DNA of 64,000 nt from Parietaria judaica (Eukaryota > Streptophyta > Magnoliopsida > Rosales > Urticaceae): contig OX940871.1 of the NCBI GenBank assembly GCA_954871525.1, forward strand, positions 26,386,586 through 26,450,585. Direction: 5' to 3'. The notes beneath the pieces are model-generated. The model saw nothing but the letters and a program-made list of their open reading frames with translations. It was not told the origin of the DNA and made no database searches. Positions 36,602-46,597 of the stretch are shown here, in pieces. Made by a program: the position numbers and the translations under genes. Every line of letters begins with the position of its first letter. Position 1 is the stretch's first letter.

Positions 36602-38837
36602 ATGGAACCTAATTTCTATAGAAATCTTTCAGTCTCTAGTTCATCAACTTCTGGATCTAGTTCCAGAAAACCCATAAATACTGAAGAAATAACCCTTGAA
36701 GATTTCAATAGAGCTATTGATGATTGGGATATTCCAAAAATTCAAAGAGACCAAATTTACAAAACCCAAAAATTCAATATTTTCAAAACAGATTTCACTA
36801 TTAAAACTGAGGAAAGAGATATCCAACTTTCAAAACCTTTTGAGAGTGTTCATCTCCTTTCAAAAAAATTCAATTAAAAAACATAAAGACAAACAATATA
36901 AATACATCCATATAGGTCTTGTCCAAGTAGGAATAAAACCACTAACCAAAGAAGGCCTAAATACGTCTATTCTTGATGTCCTTAGAGATGCCAGGTTCAC
37001 AAATTTCAAAGATTCATTATTAAGTTCAATTGAATCCAGTCTTTGTAGTGGTCCAATATCTTTCAATTGTTTCCCCAATTTTACAATCTCCTTAAATGAC
37101 AAAAATATTCTACAATCCCTAGTCTTACAAGTTAAAACTCATAATTACAATATGTTAGAAGGATCCATACCTGTTGCCATAGTTTTTAAAATACACTACA
37201 AGGCCATGATCTCTGCCTTTGCCACAAAACATAGGTATCAAAGTGGAAAAGGAGAAACCTTACTCCTCCAAACCGATCTAAACCGGTCAAACACCGTTAT
37301 TCCAAGAGCCATTAAATGGAAAGATATATCCTTACCAGAAGAATGGATCCTTGAAGGTGCAGCTAGAGCCGAACCAATCAATCCTAGACCAAATACCGAG
37401 CTAAGAGAAATTAGACAATATCAAGATGGTCGTGTCCAATTGTCTTTCGAAAGACCTTTTCAACCTCAATATAGCATAGATGATGCCTCAAAATCAAGCA
37501 CAATAGACTTAGGAAGAGAATCTAGATTGCCATCAATGATTGGAGAAATGTCATCTAGAGAGTTTCCACAAAATAGATTTCAACCAAGATTTTCAACATC
37601 AGATATCCCAAGACCAGTAATTCAAAACGCTAGATATTCCACTGAAGTCCCTCAACCTATCTATAACCCAAACCCTAGACGTAAAGAACTCCCTCCACCA
37701 ACTTCCCCAACCGGATCAGTCATTACTGAAAATATTATGAATGAATTAAACAATATTGAAAAACGATTTGAATTAAACAAAGACTATCTTCGACAAGATT
37801 TTTACGATAATCATAACTATGAAAAAAGAGAATGGTTTTTTAAAAATTACTCAGATAAAAAGATACGAATACAAGTTGAACTCTACAATTTTTGCTTAAA
37901 ACACAAAATACATATTCTATTTTTTGTCTGGTTTGAAATATATGCAAAAAATAATGAAATCAATTACCCATTCACAAAAAGTATAAATCCCATATATCGC
38001 CACCCGATATGGAAAACATCAAATAATAATAAAATCGAATTAACACATCCTCCTCTTAGAGAACTAAAAATTCCTATTCCTGACCAAGTCATAAAAGCTG
38101 CGGCTTATAAAAATATCAATGAAGATGACTCTGTAAACGTAAAAAATATTATTTTGCAAAACAATTTCACAAATACTCACCTCAATACTATAGGAGATCA
38201 ACTTTGTAGAATGGAACAAAACATGCTCATAACTGTTAGTCACATAGAACCTAAGAAAAATATTAAAACCATCAAGAGCCCTATCTTCAAACCATTTGAA
38301 ATATCATCAAGTTCCCAAAATGAATTCATCAAAGCCATTAAAAACCAGATAGATAGCGTTGGATCTTCCTCCACAGGAATAGTTATCCCAGATACACCAA
38401 TTAGAAATAACGAAACCGTTCAAGATACCCCTATTAGAAACATTAATATCCTTGAAATAAGATCAGAAGACGAAGCTTTCGTAGATTCCGAACCACACAT
38501 TCATAAAATTAAATGGCAAAACCAAGGACATAAATACACTGCGCCAGACATAGACCTTGAAAATAAACCAAATGTCCTAAACCAAACAAAAGTCAATGCT
38601 ACTTCTGTCTACGAATGGAACATAGATGGAATGTCTGAATACAATATAATAAATACTCTCCAACAAATGACTATGTGTGCCAACGCCTATAGGGGCCAAC
38701 CACACATAAGTGACAAAGCAATTGCTGAACTTTTAATTGCGGGATTGTCAGGACAATTAAGAGGATGGTGGGATTTCTATCTCACCGAAAACCAACAACG
38801 ACAAATAATTGACTCCTTAGAAACCGATGAAGAATGA
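36602..38837 (+). pseudogene. Viral ORF1, N-terminal part: movement protein and start of coat region (broken)
   Basis: The ATG at 36602 opens a Ser-rich N-terminus. That frame closes at 36877, and the homologous reading continues in the next frame from about 36865. The shift coincides with a run of seven A. The second frame is open to 38837. Around 36910-37330 it shows the 30K-superfamily movement protein pattern: VGIKPLTKEGLNTSILDVLRD, the ISLND core, then GSIPVAI and YKAM. A long polar region follows (37340-38500). A coat-type segment contains the motif GLSGQLRGWWDFYLT near 38740-38785. The TGA at 38835-38837 is an in-frame stop, since the same frame continues with coat-like sequence. Movement proteins of this family carry virus between cells through plasmodesmata (family knowledge). 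Confidence 0.8.
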
Positions 38838-41345
38838 AATCTTATTCTCGATAAAAACCAAAATCCCATACAAAATGCTGTTGCAACGTTAATATTGACA
38901 ATATCACTTCATTTCATTGGTGATCCCACCATAATGAAGGATAAAAATGCTGAACTACTTCAAACCTAAAATGTAAAAAGTTAAGTGACTTTAAATGGTA
39001 TAAAGACACTTTTCTAACAAGAATAATGTTACGAGGTGATGCAAATGAGCCATTTTGGAAAGAAAAATTTCTGGCTGGACTCCCAAATCTTCTTGGTGAA
39101 AAAGTCCGTAACAAAATAAAAGACACTTACAACGTTGAAAATATTCCTTACTCAAACCTCACTTATGGCGAACTAGTAGGATTCACACAAAAGGAAGGAC
39201 TAAAGATTTGCCAAGATTTAAAGCTTCAAAACCACTTGAAATGGGAAATGAAAAGAACAAAGAAGGAACTTGGGTCTTTCTGCCAACAATTTGATATACC
39301 TCGGGAATCTTCCATAAAATGCAATGACTGCGCTGGTTATAAAAAGCCCGTATACAATAAATTCAGAAAAAACCATTTTAAAAAAAAACGAAAATTATTA
39401 CAAGAAAACTCCATACAAAAATCAAAAAACTACAAAGAAAGATTTTTCCAAAATAAAATGTTACAATTGTGGAAAACTTGGGCACACCCATAGATACTGC
39501 AGATTTAATAAAAAACTTAACAACCTAGGATTAACTAATGATGTCCTTGATAAAATATACTACCTCCTCATTGAATCGTCTGATTCTGAATATTCAACAT
39601 CTTTAGATACTGAAAATGAACATCCTCTACAATTTGAAGACGCGACTTCTTCTTCATCATCATCAATACCAGAAAATGAAACAAAACAAATTAATGTCCT
39701 AACTAAAGACCAAGAACTTTTTCTTGAAATAATAAAACATATTAATGACCCTAATTTGCAAAATGAATACCTTCAAAAGGTTTTAATTAACATTGAACAA
39801 CCATCAACTTCAAAACCCCAATCTACTCCTAACATTTCAAAACCATATGACCTGACTACCATCCTAGACCGGTCTAAAAAGAAACAACCAACTACAATAG
39901 AAAATCTTAAATTTGAAATAAAAACTATAAAAACAGATCTACAGATCCTACGGCAAAAACAAAAACAAGATTCTGAAACACTTCAAACTCTTGTCCAAAC
40001 TTGTCTTCATCAAAACAACGGATCTGATTCAGATCATGAAGATGGTACAAATGAAATTCAGAACATAGAGAAAATTCCTGAAGATTTCCTGTTTATTCTA
40101 AAACAGGTAACATCACAAAAATATCTCGTTAAAATAACAATAGCCTTTGATAAAAATTTCACGATTGACACAACCGCTCTATTTGACACGGGAGCAGATT
40201 TAAGTTGCATTAAAGAAAGTGTTGTGCCAAACAAATACAAATCTAAAACAAACGAAAAACTTAATGCAGCCAATAATTCAAGGATGAAAATAAGTGCAAA
40301 GATTGATGCTTCAATTGTAGTAGAGAATTTATCAATAGTCACATCCTTCATGCTTATCCCAGATATCCATCACACTATAATTCTGGGCACCCCTTTTATC
40401 AATATGATAACTCCTTATAAAGTTAACCACGATCATATATCATCAAAAATAAAAAATATAAAGATAAGTCTTGCATTCTTAGAAAAACCAAAAACAAGGA
40501 ATCTCAATATAATAAAAGCTTGTTCTTTTTATGAAAATCAAATAAACCTCCTAATAAAGGGAAAACAAAATGATCTCGAAGATACAAAGAGAAAAGTTTT
40601 ACATCAGAAAACTACTACACAACTTCAACAAAAAATAGTTCACGAAAAGATAAAAAAATTACAAAACCAGATAGAAACTGAATTGTGCTCAGATCTGCCA
40701 AATGTTTTTTGGGAACGAAAACAACACCTAGTTGACCTTCCTTATGAAAAGGACTTTAATGAAAAACAAATTCCAACCAAAGCAAGACCAATCCAAATGA
40801 ATAGAGATCTAGAAAACCATTGCCGAAAAGAAATACATGACTTACAAAAAAAGGGCCTAATCTCTAAATCTAGATCTCCTTGGAGTTGCGCGGCTTTCTA
40901 TGTTAATAAAAATGCGGAACTAGAAAGAGGTGCCCCTCGCCTCGTGATAAATTATAAACCTCTAAATACAGCTTTAAAATGGATTCGTTACCCTATACCA
41001 AATAAAAAAGACCTTCTACAAAAACTCCATGACGCAAATATTTTCTCAAAATTTGACATGAAATCAGGATTCTGGCAAGTACAAATCGATCCAAAAGATA
41101 GATACAAAACTGTATTCACAGTACCTTTTGGGCAATTTGGATGGAATGTAATGCCTTTTGGTCTAAAAAATTCCCCTTCCGAATTTCAAAGAATAATGAA
41201 TGATATATTTGGTCTATATTCTAACTTCTGCATTGTTTACATTGATGATGTACTAATTTTTTCCCAATCAATCGATCAACATTTCAAACACCTAAAAACT
41301 TTTTTCCATATAACCAAAAAGAATGGCCTCGCCATTTCAAAATAA
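38838..41345 (+). pseudogene. Viral ORF1, middle part: coat/zinc knuckle, aspartic protease, reverse transcriptase (broken)
   Basis: Coat-like reading resumes after the stop at 38837. It shifts frame near 38955-38965, and again near 39380-39390 at a run of nine A. The frame then stays open to 41345. Visible domains: a CCHC zinc knuckle (CYNCGKLGHTHRYC) at 39459-39500; an aspartic protease with FDTGADLS, the DTG at 40185-40193; and a reverse transcriptase from about 40740 with KFDMKSGFWQV, FGLKNSPSEFQRIMN and the catalytic YIDD at 41238-41249. A TAA at 41343-41345 interrupts RT in frame. The gag-to-pol order matches Caulimoviridae and not Gypsy elements, because no integrase follows. Confidence 0.85.
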
Positions 41346-42063
41346 AAAATATCCATTTTTCAAACAAAAATAAGATTTCTTGGTCATTATATTTCCCAAG
41401 GAACTATTATTCCAATAGAAAGATCTCTTGAATTTGCAAATAAATTCCCTGATAAAATAATTGACAAAACTCAACTACAGAGATTTCTAGGAAGTTTAAA
41501 TTATGTCCTGGATTTTTGCCCAAATATAAATAGACTTGCAAAACCGTTACACGATAGGTTAAAAAAGAATCCTGTACCATGGTCTGAAGTTCACACCAAA
41601 ACCGTCCAACTTATTAAAAGACAAATTCTTGAAATCCCATGCCTTCACATAGCAGATCCGCTAGCACAAAAAATTGTTGAAACTGATGCTTTAGATATTG
41701 GCTATGGTGGGATATTAAAAACAAATCCAAAACGATAAAGAATGCAGTGTACAATTTACTTCAGCTCATTGGAATGATTGCCTAAAGAACTATTCTACAA
41801 TAAAAAAAAAAAAATTATCCATTGTCATGTGCATCACAAAATTTCAAAGCGATTTACTAAATAAATTTTTTTTACTACGCATTGATTGCAAGTTTGCAAG
41901 AGAAATCCTTGAAAAAGGTGTTCAAAATATTGCATCAAAACAAATTTTTGCAAGATGGCAAGCAATTTTATCTATATTTGATTTTGATATAGAATATATA
42001 AAGGGAGATACAAATTCAATACCATACTTTCTGACCAGAGAGTTCTTACAAAACAGATCATAA
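41346..42063 (+). pseudogene. Viral ORF1, C-terminal part: RT thumb and RNase H (broken)
   Basis: RT sequence continues in the same frame after the TAA at 41345 (RFLGHYISQG, RFLGSLNYV). It reaches the start of RNase H (ETDALDIGYGGILK, about 41676-41717). A frameshift near 41725-41738 moves the reading to a frame that remains open to the TAA at 42061-42063 and carries TSAHWNDCLKNYST and later IEYIKGDTNSIPYFL, typical of the RNase H end of caulimovirid pol. The stop is followed directly by the ATG of ORF2. Confidence 0.8.
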
Positions 42064-43407
42064 ATGACTACAAAAGGAAAACAAAAAGATCGAGGAAAAT
42101 CGAAACAAGCCATTACTTCATGGGCAGACATGGTCGAAGCGTCAACAGAAGAAATTTCACCTGTTCAGTCCCCAGATTCTCAAAAATCCTTCAAAGCCGT
42201 CCAAAAATGGATTGAATCAATTTCAAAGTCACCAAATCTATTCTCTGTATTAGAAAAGGCCTCCAATATCATTTCAGAAACCGCAAATACAAAGTCCTCA
42301 TCAAATACCCCAATTTCCCTTCCTTCCAATATTCAACATGTCCCAGACACCAAAATTCTTGCTAAAAACACCAATTCCAACGAAATAGTAGTAAAAACAG
42401 ATCAGACCAAAATTAGGAAAAAACCCTCTGACCTTATACAAAAAACAAGATTTCAAACCATTATAACCATCGAAAACGGGTTTTTAGAGCCTGAGCCAAA
42501 AGATACGGTCGCCAACCTTTTCCCTTAAGGTTGGCATTTCAAACCCTGGGATCTCTCCAAACCACAGGAATACTACATGTCAATCCTCGAATGCACAGAC
42601 TCGGCAAGGTTCAAACACTTTTTCCGTTCGGATAAAAATATAACTCCAGATTATTCAACATGCAACATCCATAAAGTCCTCCACCCTCAACAATTGGGTC
42701 ATCCTCTCTCAAAACCAATATTATTCCCAGTCCAGTTCACCACAAAATTCAAACACGCCCCCACTTACAACTATTGGGATTACCAACAAGCGTGGTTCAA
42801 CACCTTTTTCCTCCAAAACACATACCAAACCCATTCCTGGCTTTTTTACTTCAATACTAGGAACCAATATACATTCCCAAAATGGTTCAAGCTATGGTGG
42901 AGTTACTTTGGTTCAATACCAGATATCCTCCATCCTGAAGTCAAAGAAAGCTTTGACCATTTCAAAAAATTCTTTAACCCCAGTGACGAAGAAAAACAAT
43001 TCAATCCTCTTTTGCTCTTCTCAATAAAATTTTATCTTCCCTGGTCTTTGTCATGGAAGTACCACCAATTCTTTGACGACAAAGGAGATGCAATACTATC
43101 ACGGGTGTTCTTGGTCAAATGGTGGGATAATTATCAAGTCCCACAAACAATCAAAATACAGGCAGTCCAAATATGGTTAAAACAACACGGCAAAGAGAAG
43201 ATATGTCCGTCAAAAACAACAACTTTTCTTGCAAGGAAGTCGCATGCAAGTGCAATGTTAGCGGCAGTCAAGACAGAAGAAGAGTACTTTTCGATTATGC
43301 AACAAATCATGGAATCCAAGACTGGCTCATCAACCTCTGGCGACAATCAAAACGATGATGATGAAGATCATTTATTGGCAGATATGGAAAAAATCAATAT
43401 GATGTAA
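42064..43407 (+). pseudogene. Viral ORF2, unknown function, one in-frame stop
   Basis: The ATG at 42064 follows the ORF1 stop with no gap (TAAATG). The frame runs 447 triplets to the stop before 43408 and is interrupted only by a TAA at 42526-42528. The first third is Lys/Ser-rich and polar. The part after the stop is rich in Trp, Phe and Tyr, with motifs such as HSWLFYF, FPKWFKLWWSYFG and FYLPWSLSWKYHQFF. The C-terminus is strongly acidic (NDDDEDHLL). I know of no enzyme signature for it. A second ORF of unknown function at this place is described for florendoviruses. It does not look like the caulimovirus transactivator, though that cannot be excluded by eye. Confidence 0.65.
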
Positions 43408-43512
43408 TTAATAAAAAAAAAAGAGAGAGAGAAAAAGAAAAAGAAAAGGTGTTCTTATTTTGAAGGGGCGGAATATGTACCTAACCCCAAATTATGGTCA
43501 TTTTAGATTCTC

Positions 43513-43690
43513 AGCAACAATAATGTAAAAGGACTCTTCAACAACCGGCAGTCACTACCCAGCTCTGACAGAACAACTGACAAACACCACTCAATAACAA
43601 TAATGTAAAGGGACTCTTCACAAACTGGCAATCACCACCCAGCTCTGCAAAAAATACCAGCTGGCAGTCACTACTCAGCTCTGACAGAGC
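43513..43690 (+). repeat. Direct repeats in the viral promoter region
   Basis: Three related units: 43513-43572, 43595-43652 and a partial one at 43661-43690. They share acaataatgtaaa.ggactcttca and the part ggca.tcac.ac.cagctctg. They sit 240-420 bases upstream of the viral TATA box, where enhancer repeats would be expected. Confidence 0.75.
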
Positions 43691-43740
43691 AATAATACCT
43701 CCCCGACCAATACTCCATCAAATACACTGTCCCTGACACT

Positions 43741-43790
43741 ACTATCACTACACACCAAAATGCCCACTATCACTACACACCAAAATGCCC
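43741..43790 (+). repeat. 25-bp perfect tandem duplication in the viral promoter
   Basis: The unit with core tatcactacacaccaaaatg occurs twice without mismatch. A looser copy of the neighbouring CACTACCTCCACTACC phrase follows at 43791-43870. Confidence 0.85.
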
Positions 43791-43929
43791 ACTACCTCCA
43801 CTACCTAAAGCACTCATCTTCCCACCATCAAAAGCTCTTTCTACACCCACTACCTCCACTACCTAAAGCACCCATGTCCCCCACCATCAAAGGCTCTATG
43901 GCTCAAACGTATGAAGGACAACCTCTTCC

Positions 43930-43937
43930 TATAAATA
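43930..43937 (+). promoter_or_regulatory. TATA box of the viral pregenomic RNA promoter
   Basis: TATAAATA followed by AGAGG, lying after ORF2 and before the right border. Transcription from here would read around the circular genome through the primer binding site into ORF1. The match is strong in sequence and position; activity is untested. Confidence 0.7.
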
Positions 43938-44203
43938 GAGGCCCTTGTTCATGTTTAAGGGCAGACTAAAATTTCAGTAGAATTTGTATCTCTCAATTTA
44001 TATTCTCTGTCTTGCTTGTAGCATCTCTGCTGTTTCCAATATCATTGTAAGTTTGTTTCAAATAAGCTCTTCAAATATATTTATGTTGTGATAAAAGTTC
44101 ATATTACTTATCAATATTATTGCATCCAGTCGTTTATCGTTTATCATTTCATGTTTTTCATTACATTCACGGAATAACATCCACGCACCCACATTGTTCT
44201 TTC

Positions 44204-44224
44204 ATATATATATATATATATATA
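44204..44224. repeat. (TA)n tract at right border of the viral insertion
   Basis: A pure TA run where viral leader sequence ends and AT-rich plant DNA begins. It mirrors the tract at 36368-36413. Confidence 0.9.
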
Positions 44225-45879
44225 AATATAAAGAACAAAGAAAAATCTAAATGTGGGTCACAATATTCCCATTAATAATTAGATATAATCTATATGAAAA
44301 TTCCAATTATTTCCTGTATTTAATGATAAATTATAAGTGCAACTTATGCTCGCATAATAAAATTACAATTGTAACATATTTTTTAATAAATATGTCGATT
44401 TTCTTTTTACTCGTAAAATTTTATCGGTAACTTTAGCCGTCGGCGTACTTTTTTTCTTCTTTTAAAAACCCATTGGCAACATACTAGTAAAATGGAGTTT
44501 GGTTTCGATCAATCTTAGTATTTAAAACTAATAGGTACCGAATGTTATAAAATTGTGGTTAATATAATAAAGATAAATGTATCTAAGGTTAGTTAAGTCA
44601 GCGGTCATCTAACCCAAATTCTATTTGTAAAGGTAAAAGAAATCGTGTAAAATATAGGGCTTTTATTTTCTATCTCCATTTTGTCGTTGTCGTTAATTTA
44701 TAGTAATGTGCCATCAAATCCTCATAATAAAAAGTGTGTAATAAAACACGATGAATGAGATCCGATGACATGTCACTATAAACTAATAGGAAAGACATAC
44801 TCGAGACGGAAAACAAAGGTCCTATACTTTTCGCGATTTGAGTACCCTTACAAATGGAACTTATACATGAATGCTAATTTGGCCTAAACGTGGTTACATA
44901 TGATGTTATTATCTATTTGTGGCAACATAAATTTATTTATTTTGTCATAATCAAAATTCCTAATGATCACTACTTTGATTCTCTTGATTTATTTTTCCAA
45001 CTATTTTAACAGAATTTTTGATGTGCCGGTAACTCTTATACATGTGCCAATTCCACAAAGTTTCATTTTTTCGGATACTAACAAGTTTAACAACAAGTGG
45101 ATAAAAATATTGAGAGAAGTTGTGAATTTGTGACAGTGGATAAATAGTGAACATTAGTAACTTTGGCTATGAATTTTTTATATGTGATAATCTGGATATC
45201 TAACAAATTCTCTCATTTGAATTCAACTGGTGAAAAGAAAAATAGACGAAAAAAGATGTGTCGCCTCATTTATTAACTATGAATACTTTTGCTATCATTT
45301 TTCAGTTTAGAACCGTGCCTCGTGAATTGATTAAAATTTAAATATTTTTATCGTTATTATCCTTTATTTATTGGCGAGCTTAGACCAACTCCACCCGATA
45401 ACACTATTTCCTACTCTATTTTACAATACATGTCACATCAAATACTAAACCGACTCCAACCGAATTCTCTTTTTTACACCAAATTGAAATATTAATTTTA
45501 TATTCAACTCAAATATGATGTCATTTGGGTAGACGCGGTCGGTGAACGTGTAAAAGTAGACGACAATGCTAGATATAACATCCTCATGTCATCCAACAGT
45601 ATAACGATAAGAAGTCAATAACACCGCCAAAACGACAAGAAGTTATGACATGGTTCCAAGCCTAAAGGCATGAACTTCGTACAAGATCTCAAGCTAAAAC
45701 GACAAGAAGTTGATAACACAATCTAAAGCCTAAACGACACGAATTTAGTGTTGGTGTACGATTCGGTTTCATTTTCATAGAACGACACGTCGTATGATTT
45801 ATTATGTCACATTTTGATGATACATGAACCAATTATTAGTTAATTAATTCTTTTTACTCAGAATTGACCACATCCTATT
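44225..45879. other. Intergenic DNA right of the viral insertion
   Basis: No gene is recognised. At 45590-45745 the word aacgacaagaagtt recurs several times, which suggests a retroelement leader or decayed repeat. The text ccaactccacccgata near 45386 and ccgactccaaccgaattc near 45449 recalls termini of small plant transposons but has no partner. Confidence 0.4.
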
Positions 45880-46320
45880 AAATTATGACCTTGTTCACGT
45901 TTAACCCCTAAATTAAATTATTCTAATTCAATTATGAGCTCAAACTGAGCTTGGCCCGAATTCGCTTTGATAAGCCCGAATTCGCTCCTGCTCGATGTTA
46001 ATGGTATTGCGCCTTTACTCACTAACAAAATATAAACCTCGGTTAATGGTATTTCGCATTGTTCATACTTTGCTTCCAAGTTGTATTATCTTCTCCCTCG
46101 ATTGTACCTTAAAATATCAATAAAAGATCAGATAAAAAGTAGTGAATTTTACCGCTTAGGAATAGACTAAAAATTTCCCGTGTTATTATATATACATACA
46201 TCGAGTATAGAGAGTATCTAAAGGACGCAAGATCAGAAGTCACACGGCAAATACACAAGCATATAAATCCAACTAGGTATATACAATATACGACAGTCGA
46301 AGTGGCAAACCGCGTCAAAA
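45880..46320 (+). mobile_element. LTR-like repeat, copy 2
   Basis: Resembles 35690-36300 in the same orientation, with AATAAA at 46119-46124, then agtagtgaattttaccgctt and, further on, ggcaaatacacaag. A palindromic ACGACATGTCGT lies beyond it at 46448-46459. No coding frame is present. Confidence 0.4.
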
Positions 46321-46597
46321 GTTAATAACACTAACACTGTTTCAAGCCTTATATTAACACATTATATGTTTGAGCCCAAAAACTCATCACCTATAAGGCA
46401 ACTCCCCATTCAAAAAAGCTTTAGTACCCCTAGTCCAAGTTCTAAGAACGACATGTCGTTTTTACATACTACTTTGTGATATAACCTTTACTCAAGAGAA
46501 AATGTTTGCTACAAATGAGAATGGTAAAAAACTGTAACTTTACATTGCCTTAACAAATTTTGGATAATGGAACCCTGAAAGATTAATTAAAAATCTG

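Larger units (their letters stand above)
36414..44203 (+). mobile_element. Endogenous pararetrovirus (Caulimoviridae, Florendovirus/Petuvirus-like), near full length, decayed
   Basis: A linear copy of a circular DNA virus genome of about 7.8 kb. In order it holds the tRNA-Met primer binding site, a broken polyprotein ORF (movement protein, coat with zinc knuckle, aspartic protease, reverse transcriptase, RNase H), a second ORF, and a promoter region with a TATA box and direct repeats. No LTRs or integrase are present, which separates it from LTR retrotransposons. Florendoviruses are reported to be integrated at TA dinucleotide repeats and to carry a second ORF of unknown function (family knowledge). 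Both traits are seen here. At least three frameshifts and three in-frame stops make it non-functional as it stands. The genus assignment is provisional. Confidence 0.85.

Noticed and set aside
36414..44203. An intact, potentially active virus
   Set aside because: ORF1 has at least three frameshifts and two in-frame stops, and ORF2 has one more. It is a fossil copy.
36414..44203. A Gypsy LTR retrotransposon instead of a pararetrovirus
   Set aside because: There are no LTRs at the borders and no integrase after RNase H. A 30K-type movement protein is present at the N-terminus.
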